Positions 1 through 11,473 of a stretch of 64,000 nt of DNA are shown here, one piece after another. The notes beneath the pieces were generated by a model, which was not told the origin of the DNA, made no database searches, and worked only from the letters and a program-made list of their open reading frames with translations. A program made the translations under genes and the position numbers. The stretch's first letter is position 1, and each line of letters begins with the position of its first letter. The stretch is from Leptobrachium leishanense. Lineage: Eukaryota > Chordata > Amphibia > Anura > Megophryidae. The DNA lies in assembly GCA_009667805.1 (NCBI GenBank), contig CM019064.1, positions 386,322,049 to 386,386,048 of the forward strand, read 5' to 3'.

Positions 1-1209
1 ACGCTGGCAATGGGTGCCTACATTTGACGTCCTTGGGCGTCGTGAACTAAAAAAATTTCAAAAATAATCAGGCAAGCGGCCCTGGCCTTCACCGCTATTC
101 CTCTGATCACCTGCAGCCTCAGAAGCACATGTGTCAGCACTTGGTAATCTACCAGTGCCTGGAAAGGTGTTACACAAGTGTCGTTTTAAAGCGTCCTCAA
201 GTTTTGTCATTCTGTGCTCCCTCTGTGTGGGCAGGATGAGCTCTGCAACTTTCCCCTTGTATCATGGATCAAGAAGGGTTGCCAACCAGTAATGATCCCT
301 CTCCTTGATAGCACGAATCCTGGGGTCCTTTAGCAGGCTTTACATCATTAAGGAGCCCATGCAGCGTAGGTTGGAGGTGGCATTAGCTTCCGAGTCTTCC
401 TGGTCAATGAGGATGACCGTATCGTGCACTTCCTCTTCCCAGCCACGCACAAGCCCTTCTGTTTCTGGGCACACAAAACCCTCCCTTGAGGAATCCCCAC
501 CTTCAATGCCCCCACTACTTAAATAGTCCTCCTCCTCCTCATCCTCCTCCTGTCTGATCTGAGTAGGACCTGCTGGAATGCTGTCTGCGGAAAGACTGGG
601 GCCTTGAGAGCAAGGGAAGGCCTCCTCTTCCTCCCGCTGCTCTGCCTCTAGAGCCACATCTATAATTCCCCACAGAGTGTGCTCCAGCAGGAACACTAAA
701 GGAATTGTGTCACTGATGCATGCACTGTCCCTGCTCACCATCCTCGTTGCCTCCTCAAATGGTGACAGTACAGTGCATGCATCCTTGATCATCAGCCACT
801 GTGGGGGGGGGGGAACCAAGTTGACCTGAACCTGTCCTTGTGCCATACTCACACAGGTACTCGTTGATGGCCCTCTGCTGCTTGTGCAGACGCTGCAGCA
901 TTGCCAATGTCGAGTTCCACCTGGTGGGCATGTCACAGATCAGACGGTTTGTGGAAGGTGGAATTCTCTTTGAATTTCTGCCAAGCGAACGCTTGCTGGG
1001 AATGACCGTCTGAAGTGGCTGCAGACCTTTCTGGCCTGGATGAAAAGCTCTGGCAGCCCTGGGTACTTGGTTAGGAAACGCTGTACCACCAGATTTAGGA
1101 CGTGTGCTAGGCATGGTACATGCGTCAATTTACCCTTGCGTAGGGCGGAGAGAAGGTTGCTGCCATTATCGCAGATGATCATTCCCAGCTCAAGCTGGCA
1201 TGGTGTCAA
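1..1209 (-). pseudogene. hAT transposase remnant, copy A (ZBED-like)
   Basis: Read on the - strand, this stretch carries C-terminal parts of a hAT-superfamily transposase in at least three reading frames. Recognisable pieces are HVPCLAHVLNLVVQRFL and CDMPTRWNSTLAMLQRL, both typical of hAT catalytic domains, followed by an acidic Glu-rich linker near 490-660. It aligns closely with the copy at 5.6-8.5 kb. It is broken by frameshifts, and its upstream half is missing because a foldback element begins at 1210 and the transposase does not resume after it. The left end runs to or past the window edge. It cannot encode a working transposase. Family assignment is from motifs; confidence is high for hAT and moderate for the exact subfamily. 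Confidence 0.8.
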
Positions 1210-2860
1210 CTAGACATGTGCACAGCACAAAATTTCGTTTTAAACTAATGGATTAGTACTAAAATGCAATTTATTTAGTTGCTAAAGAAATTCGTTTTCA
1301 GTTCTTTAGTATGAAAACTAATTTCATTCATCCGAAAACCAGCGGATACAATTACTATTGTAGTGGCTCCTCAGAGGGCTGAGATCACTGCTTGTTACAG
1401 TATCTCTCACTCTCAGCACAATATGTCAGGCAAAGCTGTTACAGTAACTGACTGCTGCTCATCACAGCGCTCAGAGTTTCAGTAAAACTAGTAAATAATA
1501 TTTTTATATATAAGAGTTTATAACAATATTATTTCCTTGTTTTACTGAAACTGAGCGCTGTTACAGTCGGTTACTGTAACAGTTGAGCCTGATACATTGT
1601 ATTGAGAGATAATATAACAAGCAGCCGATCTCAGTGCTCCCAGCCACTGGATTTAAAGGGCTAAAAAAAAAAAAGGCTCCTCTCTGTATAATGTATAGAA
1701 CATCCTCTTGCATGAATTAATACCCCTCTCTGTATAATGTAGATAACATCCTCCTGCATTAATTAATTCCCCTCTCTGTATAGTGTATAGAACATCCTCC
1801 TGAATTAATTAATGTCCCTCTCTGAATAGAACATCCTCCTCAATTTATACCTTTCTCTGTATAATGTATAGAACATTCTCCTGCATTAATTAATGCCCCT
1901 CTCTGTATAGAACATCCTACTGCATTGGCATGTGGAGGGTGCAGAACTTCGGAATGCAATGCTTATCCAGCACAGGAGAGGGAACTTTTACTTAAACTTT
2001 GTATCTCTGTGGGGGACACACAGGAATATAAAAGCAGGGGAGAGAGAAAATATTAACGTAAATTGGTCTGAAAGCTCAGAGAAGAGATGACTGGTGCAAA
2101 TTTATTTTTATAATAAAATAAAGCACTTTAAATCCAGGGAAAACATTCAAATAAATCACACTGAAGGCTCATAATGACAGTAATTGTGAGAGCTGGATAC
2201 TAAATGTATCAGCCGTAAAAAACCCTTTATAACAAGCAGCACTGGGAGAGGAGAGGGTCTGTATATAAAACGTGTATTATGGATGAGGAAAGGGGGATAG
2301 TGCTCCTGGATAATATAAAATGTATCAGACCTAAGCCCCTGTTATGCAGAGCAGGAGGGGAGATAACACACGTTTTATAAAGTCCCTCTCTTCTCCCAGC
2401 GCTGCTTGTTATAAAGGGGTTTTTACTATCCAGCCCTCCTCTGTCATTAGCTTTCAGTGTGATTTATTTGAATGTTTTCCTTCTCCAGCTGCTTTTATCA
2501 TCTTGTCTGCCTCATAGACATGCAAGGGTTAAGTAAAGGTTTCCTCTCCTGTGCTGGCTGTCTGTGCTGCGAGTGAGTATTCTGGAGCGCTATCACTGTC
2601 AGATTTTCGGGTAGGGGTCGGGAAGGATTACACATACAAACCATTTCTGTAGCTTTGCGATGTTGCACTCTTCATTGCTGGTCTCCTTCACTCAATGTAG
2701 TATCACAAAAAGGACTGAAACTAAAATGTAGTGCATTTTATTTTAGTTTCTTTCGTTTTCTGTACTGAGCAGTTTCGTATCTCTTGAGTCATACGAAAAC
2801 TAAATTATCCCCAAATTCAGACTAAATCGTTTTAGTACTAAAACGAATGCACATGTCTAG
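1210..2860. mobile_element. Foldback/TIR DNA element, 1.65 kb, non-coding
   Basis: The ends are perfect inverted copies of CTAGACATGTGCA. Inside, long segments also pair with each other: about 1965-2280 is the reverse complement of about 2363-2560 with mismatches, and about 1435-1485 pairs with about 1537-1586. The element is therefore largely a foldback structure. No ORF of note lies within it. It interrupts the hAT remnant at 1209. I could not find a clear target duplication, so the superfamily stays open. Confidence 0.7.
1675..1925. repeat. Short tandem repeat, about 47-55 bp unit
   Basis: About five degenerate copies of a unit containing CTCTCTGTATAATGTATAG, a CATCCTCCTGCA block and ATTAATTAAT lie inside the foldback element. 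Confidence 0.7.
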
Positions 2861-3660
2861 CGATTAGAGCTCGGAGGTTCACTGTGAGCACGTCACCTCA
2901 CCACCTTATAGCTGTAGATAAAATTGCAGTGGTAGAAAATATGCATTTTTCAAAATGTATTGCAAAGTCGGAGGACTTTAAAATAAATTAATTTTTCATC
3001 TTAACAATTGGTGCAATCATGTCAATTTTTCATAAGCAATTTAAAACCGTACTCAAGTCATCTTCTGCCACTAGTACGATTCAAAAACAATGTTAGTTGA
3101 AGTTATTTGTGCTTTGTGTAGAGTTAAGATTAAGTCAGGGTTAATTTCCTATATTTGTGTAGCGTTAGCTATGGTGCTTACTATTATAGACTGGTTTTAC
3201 TGATGCCTGCTATGTCGTTCCGTGCCGTACTTCTCTCAAAGTAATCGATGTATGACGACACTGTCATGCTTTGTTTCCTTTAAATATCCAAAGCCTCAGT
3301 TGCTTCATTGTCTTGTTTGTTTTTTCTATCTGATTTTTTTGTGCACTACACATGGCTAGTTTCCAACCTCATTCTCTTCTCACATCCTCAACCTTGGGCC
3401 TGTTTATCCTGTTCCCTGTACCCCAGGACGTTGGCATTGACTATCCCCTTACCTGTTCTCTACAACCCAACATCCTCAACTACAGTCCCTTGTTTTGGTT
3501 TTGTTTCGCCTTTACAGTAGATTGTGATGTTAACTGTATTACTACATGTTTTTATTTTCCCTTTTTGGGCAATACCATTTGACTCTAACTAATTACAACA
3601 TCTAACCCCCCCACCCGTGTGCCCCTTAATGTCATAGTGTTCAATTCTATGATATTTCTC
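2861..3660. other. Unassigned AT-rich stretch
   Basis: I see no convincing gene, RNA or element boundary here. The short + strand ORFs at 3308-3582 have no recognisable family features. Confidence 0.5.
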
Positions 3661-3800
3661 AGTATTAAGGATGAGCCGAACACCCCCGTGTTCGGTTCGC
3701 ATTCGAACTCAAACAATTTCAAAAGTTTGAGCTCGGACGCGAACACGATCCGAACTTAATGCAAGTCAATGGGACTCGAACGTTCAATTTTTAGAGTCCC
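3661..3800. repeat. Interspersed repeat end with TTCGAAC-type motifs
   Basis: The segment begins GGATGAGCCGAACACCC and is dense in GAACACG and TTCGAAC motifs. A similar terminus appears in reverse at 19690-19825. It looks like the end of a DNA transposon family, but no matching second end was found close by. Confidence 0.4.
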
Positions 3801-4239
3801 TGCAAGAGGGCATATATGCAAGATATTTGCCATAAAAGGTGTATGGGGGTATGGGTAGTGCCCTGGGGGACAGGAAACAAGGAAAAAAGTTTTAAAAAAT
3901 ACTTTTTTAAAGGAACAGTGATTTTTCCATGAAATAAAGGTTGAGAATAAAAAGTAAAAAATCCTTCAAATATCGTGCATAGGAAGTTCCCATAACCTGC
4001 CCGTAAAGTGGCGGATTTGTCGGATGTATAGAAACATTTAAAAAGAAAAAAATGACATTTCAAATGATGGTAAATGTTTTTCCTTTAATCTAGTCATAGA
4101 CAACTGCTTGGGGCGGCAGCCTGTATGAAAAGAGGAGATGTTTTAGGACACGCAGAACAAGTTTAGTGATTTTTTTGGGCTAAATTATGGTGAAACTTAT
4201 GCAGGCTTTGGATGAAAGTAGCAACAGGTGCATTAAAAT
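3801..4239. other. Unassigned stretch
   Basis: No gene or repeat is recognised. The short ORF at 3791-4063 on the - strand has no family features. Confidence 0.4.
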
Positions 4240-4735
4240 TGGATCTTTGGTGCCAGCTAGTGCCTTCACACCGTAACCCCTCTGAGGTATTGTGGAAGAG
4301 TGCAGGGGTGGACTCTGCATTCAAATATTAAAATGATTGGATTCTGGTGCACGCGTCAGTGCACCCAAATATTGGGCCTTTGGTGCCAGCTAGTGCATTC
4401 ACACCGTAACCCCTCTGAGGTATTGTGGAAAAGTGAAGGGGTGGACCCTGCCGTCAAATATTAAAATGATATGAATCTGGTACACACGTCAGTGTCAGTG
4501 CACCCAAATATTGGGTATTTAGTGGCAGCTAGTGCCTTCACACCCTATCCCCTCTGAGGTATTGTGGAAGAGTGCAGGGGTGGACTCTGCATTTAAATAT
4601 TAAAATGATTAGAATCTGGTACACGCGTCAGTGCACCCAAATATTGGGCCTTTGGTGCCAGCTAGTGCTTTCACACTGTAACCCCTCTGAGGTATTGTGG
4701 AAGAGTTCAGTGGTGGAGGTTTTGGGAATGCAGAA
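4240..4735. repeat. Tandem repeat, 132-140 bp unit, about 3.5 copies
   Basis: The landmark TGCCAGCTAGTG (or TGGCAGCTAGTG) recurs at 4251, 4383, 4523 and 4656. Each unit also has ACCCCTCTGAGGTATTGTGG and CACCCAAATATTGGG. Confidence 0.85.
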
Positions 4736-4924
4736 GAGATCCCCGATCTATTCAGTTACATCAGCATTAGGGGAGTGATAGCTGCTGATCCAGGACTGAT
4801 TCATTTTTATAAATGTCAGCCGGTCTACAGAGTCTGTGGACAGACGCACTCTTTTGTCTGTCCACAGACTCTGCCATTAATACCTTCTGCAATATCACTA
4901 ATAAAAATATTAAATATTAAAATA

Positions 4925-5600
4925 TTAAAGAGAATGGGTCCATGATCTCCCTGAGGTAAACCCATGTTGTTTCTGGTCCTGTAATCTATGTGTTTTTAGA
5001 TGTTCAACAATCCTCTCCTTTAACATGGTTTCCATTAATTTCCCCACTACTGACATAAGACTAACTGGCCTATAGTTTCTCCGATTCCTCCCTACTACCC
5101 TTCTTGTAAATGGGCACAACATTTGCTAATTTCCAGTCTTCTGGGACGACTCCCGTTAACAAGGATTGGTTAAATAAATCTGTTAACGGTTTTGCTATTA
5201 CACCACTGAGCTTTTTTAATAATTTAGGGTGGATCCCATCAGGCCTCATTGACTTATTTGTCTTTACTTTAGACAGCTGCTGTAGAACCTCCTCCTCTGT
5301 AAACTCATATGTAAATGTCTCGTTAGTGTTTCCTCCTAACTAAGGTCTCTTTCCTTCCTTTTCTTCTGCAAAGACTGAACAAAAATATTCATTGAGGCAG
5401 TCAGCGAGACTTTTATCCTCTTCTACATACCTTCCTTCCTTTGTTTTTAATCTAACTAATCCTTGTTTTACTTTTCTTTTCTCGTTTATGTATCTAAAAA
5501 ATGTTTTGTCCCCCTTTTTTACTGACTGAGCTATTTTCTCTTCTGCGTGTGCTTTGGAAGTTCTTATAAATTGCTTTAGCTCATTCTGCCTAATCTTATA
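4925..5600 (-). mobile_element. CR1-type LINE fragment (reverse transcriptase)
   Basis: The - strand encodes a non-LTR reverse transcriptase start: RRNYRPVSLMSVVGKLMET, then a QHGFTSGRS motif, matching the N-terminal RT region of CR1/L2-clade ORF2. The upstream linker lies at about 5340-5600 in another frame (KTFFRYINEKRK, LNEYFCSVF). The fragment is truncated at both ends and frameshifted, and lacks the catalytic FADD region. Its upstream end abuts the hAT sequence at about 5600. It is a dead-on-arrival LINE copy, as is usual for the family. Confidence 0.8.
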
Positions 5601-8470
5601 GGTTCAGTCAAGCGGCCCCCTTCACCGCTCTTCCTCTGATAAACAGCAGCCTCAGAAGCACCTGTGCCATCAGTTGGTAACCTACCAGTGTCTGGAAAGG
5701 TGTTACACAAGTGTCGCTTTAGAGCGTCCTCAAGTTGTTTCATCCTGTGCTCCCTCTGTGAGGGCAGGATGAGCTCTGCAACCTTACTCTTGTATCGTGG
5801 ATCAAGAAGGGTTGTCAACCAGTAATGATCCCTCTCCTTAATAGCACGAATCCTGGGGTCCTTTAGCAGGCTTTGCAGGATAAGGGAGCCCATGCAGCGT
5901 AGGTTGGAGGTGGCATTAGCTTCAGAGTGTTCCTGGTCGCTGAGAATGACCGTATCATGCACTACCTCCTCACAGCCACTTACTAGTCCTTGGGTTTCTG
6001 GGGACACAAAACCCTCCCTTTAGGAATCCCCACCTTCAATGCCCCCACAACTTAAATATTTATCCTCCTCCTCATCCTCCTCATCTTTTTCTTGTCTGAT
6101 CTGAGGACCCGCAGGAATGCTGTCTGCGGAAAGACTGGTGAATTGAGAGCTAGGGAAAGCCTCCTCTTCCTCCCGCTGCTCTGCCTCTAGTGCCACATCT
6201 ATAATTCTCCGCAGAGTGCACTCCAACAGGAACACTAAAGGAATTGTGTCACTGATGCATGCACTGTCCCTGTTCACATCCTCGTTGCCTCCTCAAATGG
6301 TGACAGTACAGTGCATGCATCCTTGATCATCAGCCACTGCAGGGGGAAAAAACAAGTTGACCTGAACCTGTCCTTGTGCCATACTCACACAGGTACTCAT
6401 TGATGGCACTCTGCTGCTTGTACAGGCGCTGCAGCATTGCTAATGTCGAGTTCCACCTGGTGGGCATGTCACAGATCAGGCGGTTGTGGGAAGGTGGAAT
6501 TCTCTTTGAATTTCTGCCAGGCGAACACTTGCTGGGAATGACCATCTGAAGTGGCTGCAGACATTTCTGAAGTGGCTGCAGACATTTCTGGTCTGGCTGA
6601 GAAGCTCTGCCAGCCCTGGGTACCTGGTTAGGAAACGCTGTACCACCAGATTTGGGATGTGTGCTAGGCATGGTACATGCGTCAACTTACCCAGGCATAG
6701 GGCGGAGAGAAGGTTGCTGCCATTATCACAGATGACCATTCCCAGCTCAAGCTGGCATGGTGCTAACCATCTCTGCGCCTGCCCCTGCAGAGCTGACAGA
6801 ATTTCTGGCACTTTGTGGCTTCTGTCCCCTAAACAAACCAGCTCAAGCACAGTATGGCATCTTTTTGTTTGAGCCATTGCGTAGCCCCTGCCACATGTCA
6901 GTTTAACTGCCACTTTGCCAGAGACATTGAAGGAGGAGGAAGAGGTGGTGGAGCAGACAGACCTCATATAAGCAGCTTTCTGGAAGTGTGGTGGATGAAC
7001 AAGCTCCAGCACAGAGCCTCTTCTTGGATCCCTCCCAGCTGCCATCAGAGTTACCCAGTGTGCCGTAAAGGAAATGTAACGGCCCTGTCCATGCTTGCTG
7101 GACCACGTGTCTAAAGTCATGTGCACCTTGCTGCTGACTGCCTTTCCCAATGACTCCATAACATTATCTTCCACGTGCTGGTATAGTGCTGGAATGGCCT
7201 TCCATGAAAAGAAATGCGTTTTGGAACCTGCCACTGTGGTACAGCACATTCGGCAAATTCCCGAAAGGAAGCAGAATCCACCAGCTGGAAAGGCAGCAGC
7301 TGTAATGCGAATTTTGCTAAGCTGGCATTTAGATGTTGTGCATGTGGATGGTTGGGACAATATGTTTTCTTCTGCTGCAGCAGCCTGGGGCAACGAAATC
7401 TGACTGCATAAATCTGCAGCTGATGGGACGCTGGCAGATTCAGAGGAAGGACGTGGTACACCCATTACTGTAGCATCAGACCTGTCAGTGGAGGTTGTAG
7501 GCAATGACATGGCAGGACATATAGTGGGGGAAAAGACAGATGAGGAAGAGGACCTTTGCAAAGTGTTGTGCCAACAGGATGTGTGGCAGGTGGTCATATG
7601 TCGCCTCAAGCATGTGGTACCCAAGTGTCTGATGTCTTTCCCACGCTTGATCCTCTTCCGACATAGCTTACAAATAGAAACTTTGCAGTCTGCTGCACAT
7701 GTCGTGAAGAACTCCCAGACAGCAGAGATCCTGGACGTGTGCTGCGAGATAACAGCGCTCCACACCTGAGCAGCTCTGACATCTGATGCCTTGGACTGGC
7801 TATGGTTGCTCATAGAGGACGTTCTGCCTCGTTTTTGTTGTGCCTCCTCCTACTCCCTTGACTCCTCTGTTCGATCAGGCACCCAGGTGGAGTCAGTGAC
7901 CTCATCATCATTGTCATCACCCCCTATCTCCTCGTCACTGGAGCCAACTTGACAGTGTGCCGCAGCTGCTGGGGGAACATGAGTGCATGTTCTTTCTGTG
8001 TCACTGGCACCACCTTCCTCTAAGCTGATTATACTCCCTTCCTCAAACTCAGAGTTTGAATCAGAGCACTGGAGTTGCTGCGCATCCTCAAGCAGCATGT
8101 CACTGTCACTGTAGTCAAACAATTCAGTTTACTCCTCCGTGTATGATAGTGAGGCTACGGCAGGAGAAGCTGTGGACATGGAGGCTGAATTAGATGTTTT
8201 GGCAGCTGAGGTGGACTGTAAACCACTACAAGCCTGGCTAGAAGAGGACTTGGAGGATGAGGATGGCCTGGTTAGCCAATCCTGCAAATCCTCTGTATGT
8301 TGCTGCTGCTTAAGACGGCCAGCACCAGTTAGAAACAAGGACAAGCGTGCCCCTGCAGAGGATGCACCACGTCCATGACGACCAGGGGCACAGCCTTCCG
8401 ACACAGAGGCTGCTTGCCCTCTTATCTGTGTCTGGGAGCATCTGCCTGTCCTTTTTGGTCTTTCTGACAT
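5601..8470 (-). pseudogene. BED-finger hAT transposase, nearly full length, decayed (copy B)
   Basis: This is a ZBED-like hAT transposase. From an ATG at 8470 the frame stays open to about 6476 except for two in-frame stops at 8129-8131 and 7850-7852. The 445-codon stretch from 7813 starts with a BED zinc finger (Cys48, Cys51, His72, His77 counted from its Met) and continues into hAT core motifs such as TLDTWSSKHGQGRY and GMVICDNGSNLLSAL. The C-terminal part continues with frameshifts (DMPTRWNSTLAML near 6470; TTLLDPRYKSKVAEL near 5790). The dimerisation tail is lost where the CR1 piece begins. The Ser/Gln-rich N-terminus, acidic segment and BED finger form one ORF family. An LTR element sits immediately upstream of the start codon. 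It cannot be functional as it stands. Confidence 0.85.
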
Positions 8471-8476
8471 GGTGAG

Positions 8477-9050
8477 TGTCAGGTACGGGAGTGCGGCGGT
8501 GGGTGAAGTGAGCCCAGGATGCAGTGATCATAGGAGTCACACAGGTTGCTGGGTATTGAAGGTTTATTAAATAATAAACAAAACAAATAGTAAGATAGCA
8601 GCACTAGCAGGCAGGCAACAGACTGTATGCAGGATTCAGCTTGACAATAGGGATTCTTGAAAGCAGGGTATGCTTGACAAACGAGGATTCTTGGAAGTGG
8701 GGTACACTCGAAGAACGAGGGTTCTTGAGAGCGGGGTACCTTGGTGGGGAGATTCTCCTTGGTAGCTGGGTTCCACTTGGGAGTATCACTGGAGGGATTC
8801 AGGTAACACGGTAGGGAGCTTCAGGAACAGGTCTGGTTGTCTGCACTTCCAGGGACGTTATGTTGAAGCCCTGATGGAAGGGTGGATCCCTCCTTTAAGC
8901 AGGCTTCATTTAGGTGAGTAGTATAACACACTGTAGGTATCACAACAGAAGCTTAACAGCCAGATAGGGGAATCGAACCTGCATACAAACTAGACAGGTG
9001 AATAAGGGTTTGCCACGGTTTAGGTGCGGGCATAGGCTTAATTCATGACA
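8477..9050 (-). repeat. 3' LTR of the 8.5-12 kb element
   Basis: 574-bp copy, nearly identical to 11474-12048. On the - strand it runs TGTCATGAATT to CGTACCTGACA. A G-rich stretch (GGGTTGGGG) sits just upstream on the - strand and could serve as polypurine tract. Confidence 0.88.
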
Positions 9051-9230
9051 GTACCCCAACCCAAGGAGCGCCTTCCGGGCGCGAACAATCAGATATATAT
9101 ATATATATATAGCAAGGGGGCCACCTATTTTTTCCTGCGCCGCCGTCGTTGGGGCCAGGACCCGTCACCTCCAAGGATGAGGTTTGGGTGGTCAAGATGG
9201 TCACAGGGTTTTCAAGGTCTGTTCGGCGTA

Positions 9231-9455
9231 TCACGATACCTTGGACACTGTAGGGTATCGTGGGATCCATATCTGAGGTGCTATCGAGCACAGTGGTTCG
9301 GAGTCGTCCTGATGTATGGGGTTGCTGGTGGCAACCAGATCGGGAGTAGAGAAATGTCCACGGGCTAATGCAACCTGTACCTGAGACTGCAGGTATTTGT
9401 GGTTCAGCTGCATGTCCTGTATGGTATGGGTAAGGGTGTTCACCTGAGCTGCCAT
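9231..9455 (-). CDS. Coiled-coil domain ORF of the LTR element
   Basis: This 74-residue ORF starts with a heptad-like stretch (MAAQVNTLTHTIQDMQLNH) and lies in the same frame as the gag-like ORF but is separated from it by three stop codons within about 40 nt. A comparable stretch (VLTDQVSALTQTVHKQQYL) occurs at the corresponding place of the other LTR family near 17.6 kb, which is why I report it rather than dismiss it. In both elements the coiled coil sits just upstream of the 3' LTR. Its role is unknown; multimerisation of a capsid-like protein is a guess. It may be the decayed tail of a longer protein. Confidence 0.5.
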   Translation of the reverse strand: MAAQVNTLTHTIQDMQLNHKYLQSQVQVALARGHFSTPDLVATSNPIHQDDSEPLCSIAPQIWIPRYPTVSKVS

Positions 9456-9494
9456 GCAGAGACAAGTACCAGGACTTCACTAGATGGACTGGCT

Positions 9495-11471
9495 TTACCA
9501 GGAGTTGGCAGGGTAGCTGCAGCGGTCTGGGCTTGGACCTCGGTACAGCACGGCTCTTGGACCTGGACCTCGGTACAGCACGGCTCTTGGACCTGGACCT
9601 CGGTACAGCACGGCTCTTGGACCTGGACCTCGGTACAGCACGGCTCTTGGACCTGGACCTCGGTACAGCACGGCTCTTGGACCTGGACCTCGTACAGCAC
9701 GGCTCTTGGACCTGGACCTCGTACAGCACGGCTCTTGGACCTGGACCTCGGTACAGCACGGCTCTTGGACCTGGACCTCGTACAACAGCACGGCTCTTGG
9801 ACCTGGACCTCGGTACAGCGCGGCTCTTGACCTGGACCTCGGTACAGCGCGGCTCCTGGACCTCGGTACAGCACGGCTCTTGGACCTCGGTACGGCACGG
9901 CTCTTGGAATCCTGCGATGTGCAGGGCAGCAACGGCTGGAGAATCTGCGATGTGCAGGGCAGCAACGGCTGGAGAATCTGCGATGTGCAGGGCAGCAACG
10001 GCTGGAGAATCTGCGATGTGCAGGGCAGCAACGGCTGGAGAATCTGCGATGTGCAGGGCAGCAACGGCTGGAGAATCTGCGATGTGCAGGGCAGCAACGG
10101 CTGGAGAATCTGCGATGTGCAGGGCAGCAACGGCTGGAGAATCTGCGATGTGCAGGGCAGCAACGGCTGGAGAATCTGCGATGTGCAGGGCAGCAACGGC
10201 TGGAGAATCTGCGATGTGCAGGCAGCAACGGCTGGAGAATCTGCGATGTGCAGGGCAGCAACGGCTGGAGAATCTGCGATGTGCAGGGCAGCAACGGCTG
10301 GAGAATCTGCGATGTGCAGGGCAGCAACGGCTGGAGAATCTGCGATGTGCAGGGCAGCAACGGCTGGAGAATCTGCGATGTGCAGGGCAGCAACGGCTGG
10401 AGAATCTGCGATGTGCAGGGCAGCAACGGCTGGAGAACCTGCGATGTGCAGGGCAGCAACGGCTGGAGAACCTGCGGGTTGCAGGGCAGTGACAACATTA
10501 TTGTGGAGTGATCTCCAGGCGCTTTTGGGGTTCTGAAACACCTGCAGGTCTGCGTATCTGACCACAGTCCCATTGGAACCATACGTGAACCCAGGGGGCA
10601 AGGGTTCCATAGTAATGGTGCCTTCAGGGGTAGAGACAGTGGTACCGATATATGCTTGGCATGGTTGTCCAGAAACCAGCCCGGATTTGCGGCTGTGAGG
10701 AGTGGGAGTCTGAGAAGGGGAGGCAGCAGCTAACTCCATGGGAATTTCAGGTTCATATTCTGGAGGTAGGGTGGACTCGAACTCCATGGTTTCGGCAGGA
10801 TAGGGGTCTTCAAGGTCTGTGACCTCAGGATAGGTGTCCAGTGACACCATCCTATTTGGCTGGCACCTTTGGAGCTTATCCGAGTAGGCCTCCATAGACT
10901 TTTTATACACAGTCCTTGTTTTAGCAGGTGTGGGTTTTCTGGGCAAGGACTTGGTAGGAACAATTTCCCTTTTTGGTCTGGTGGAAGCAGACTTGACAGG
11001 CACTGCCTTCTTGAACTTGGTGGGCAGTGCTTCACTAGGCATTGGGACCACAGGCGGAGTAGAAAAGGGTTCTCTGGCCTGATAGAAAAAGTCCTTTTTT
11101 GATTTAACAGGTGCAGACTTGGGAGTAGCACCAGGTAGCACTGGGGATTGCAGGGTTTCGTTTGCAACTCCAGGGAAAGTGCGGGGCAGCTTGGGGGGCC
11201 GCACTAAACATTCCGAGATGGAATGGGACGGTTCCCCGCAGTAGAAGCAGAGCTTCTGGGACCTTCTCCTAGCAATTTCTTCGGATGTTAGGGGTCCTCT
11301 ACCCACTTTCTTTGGAGCTGGAGTGCACACCTTAGTAGAGGTGTCATTTAAACCCTGCTGCATACTTGCAAAAACGGAGTCCAAATGTTGCAGGATGTCT
11401 TGAATGGCTTTTCTGAGGTACTCCATAACGATTTGGATCACCGCGGACTCACTGTGTGAAGGCTTCAACAT
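9495..11471 (-). CDS. Gag-like protein with CCHC zinc knuckle and expanded repeats
   Basis: A 658-residue ORF starts at the LTR/interior junction (ATG at 11471-11469). Residues 1-50 form a short helical region. A CCHC knuckle (Cys75, Cys78, His83, Cys88; CFYCGEPSHSISEC) follows a basic linker, as in nucleocapsid regions of Ty3/gypsy and Sushi-type gag. A Pro/Lys-rich segment and an acidic segment come next, then the sequence FTYGSNGTVVRYADL, which has a relative in the 16-kb element. The C-terminal half is made only of minisatellite-encoded repeats: 33-bp units read as 11-residue repeats, then 30-bp units read as RSRSKSRAVP-like repeats. A 32-bp unit near 10216 shifts frame without closing the ORF, so openness across the repeats is not evidence of selection. 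Confidence 0.65.
   Translation of the reverse strand: MLKPSHSESAVIQIVMEYLRKAIQDILQHLDSVFASMQQGLNDTSTKVCTPAPKKVGRGPLTSEEIARRRSQKLCFYCGEPSHSISECLVRPPKLPRTFPGVANETLQSPVLPGATPKSAPVKSKKDFFYQAREPFSTPPVVPMPSEALPTKFKKAVPVKSASTRPKREIVPTKSLPRKPTPAKTRTVYKKSMEAYSDKLQRCQPNRMVSLDTYPEVTDLEDPYPAETMEFESTLPPEYEPEIPMELAAASPSQTPTPHSRKSGLVSGQPCQAYIGTTVSTPEGTITMEPLPPGFTYGSNGTVVRYADLQVFQNPKSAWRSLHNNVVTALQPAGSPAVAALHIAGSPAVAALHIADSPAVAALHIADSPAVAALHIADSPAVAALHIADSPAVAALHIADSPAVAALHIADSPAVAACTSQILQPLLPCTSQILQPLLPCTSQILQPLLPCTSQILQPLLPCTSQILQPLLPCTSQILQPLLPCTSQILQPLLPCTSQILQPLLPCTSQILQPLLPCTSQDSKSRAVPRSKSRAVPRSRSRAVPRSRSRAALYRGPGPRAVLLYEVQVQEPCCTEVQVQEPCCTRSRSKSRAVRGPGPRAVLYRGPGPRAVLYRGPGPRAVLYRGPGPRAVLYRGPGPRAVLYRGPSPDRCSYPANSW
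9536..9905. repeat. 30-bp minisatellite, about 12 copies
   Basis: The unit CGGTACAGCACGGCTCTTGG plus ACCTGGACCT repeats from 9540, perfect at first, then with small deletions. It lies inside the gag-like ORF. Confidence 0.95.
9906..10488. repeat. 33-bp minisatellite, about 17-18 copies
   Basis: Units contain AATCTGCGATGTGCAGGGCA followed by GCAACGGCTGGAG. Copies are almost identical; one near 10216 is 32 bp, and the last units carry AACCTGCG. The array directly abuts the 30-bp array. Confidence 0.95.
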
Positions 11472-11473
11472 TC

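Noticed and set aside
3308..3582. Short + strand ORFs with hydrophobic N-termini
   Set aside because: No family resemblance, no splice or promoter context, and length expected by chance in T-rich sequence.
8940..9000. tRNA-like B box (reverse strand GGTTCGATTCCCC) inside the LTRs
   Set aside because: No A box at proper spacing and no cloverleaf; it is present in both LTR copies as part of the LTR.
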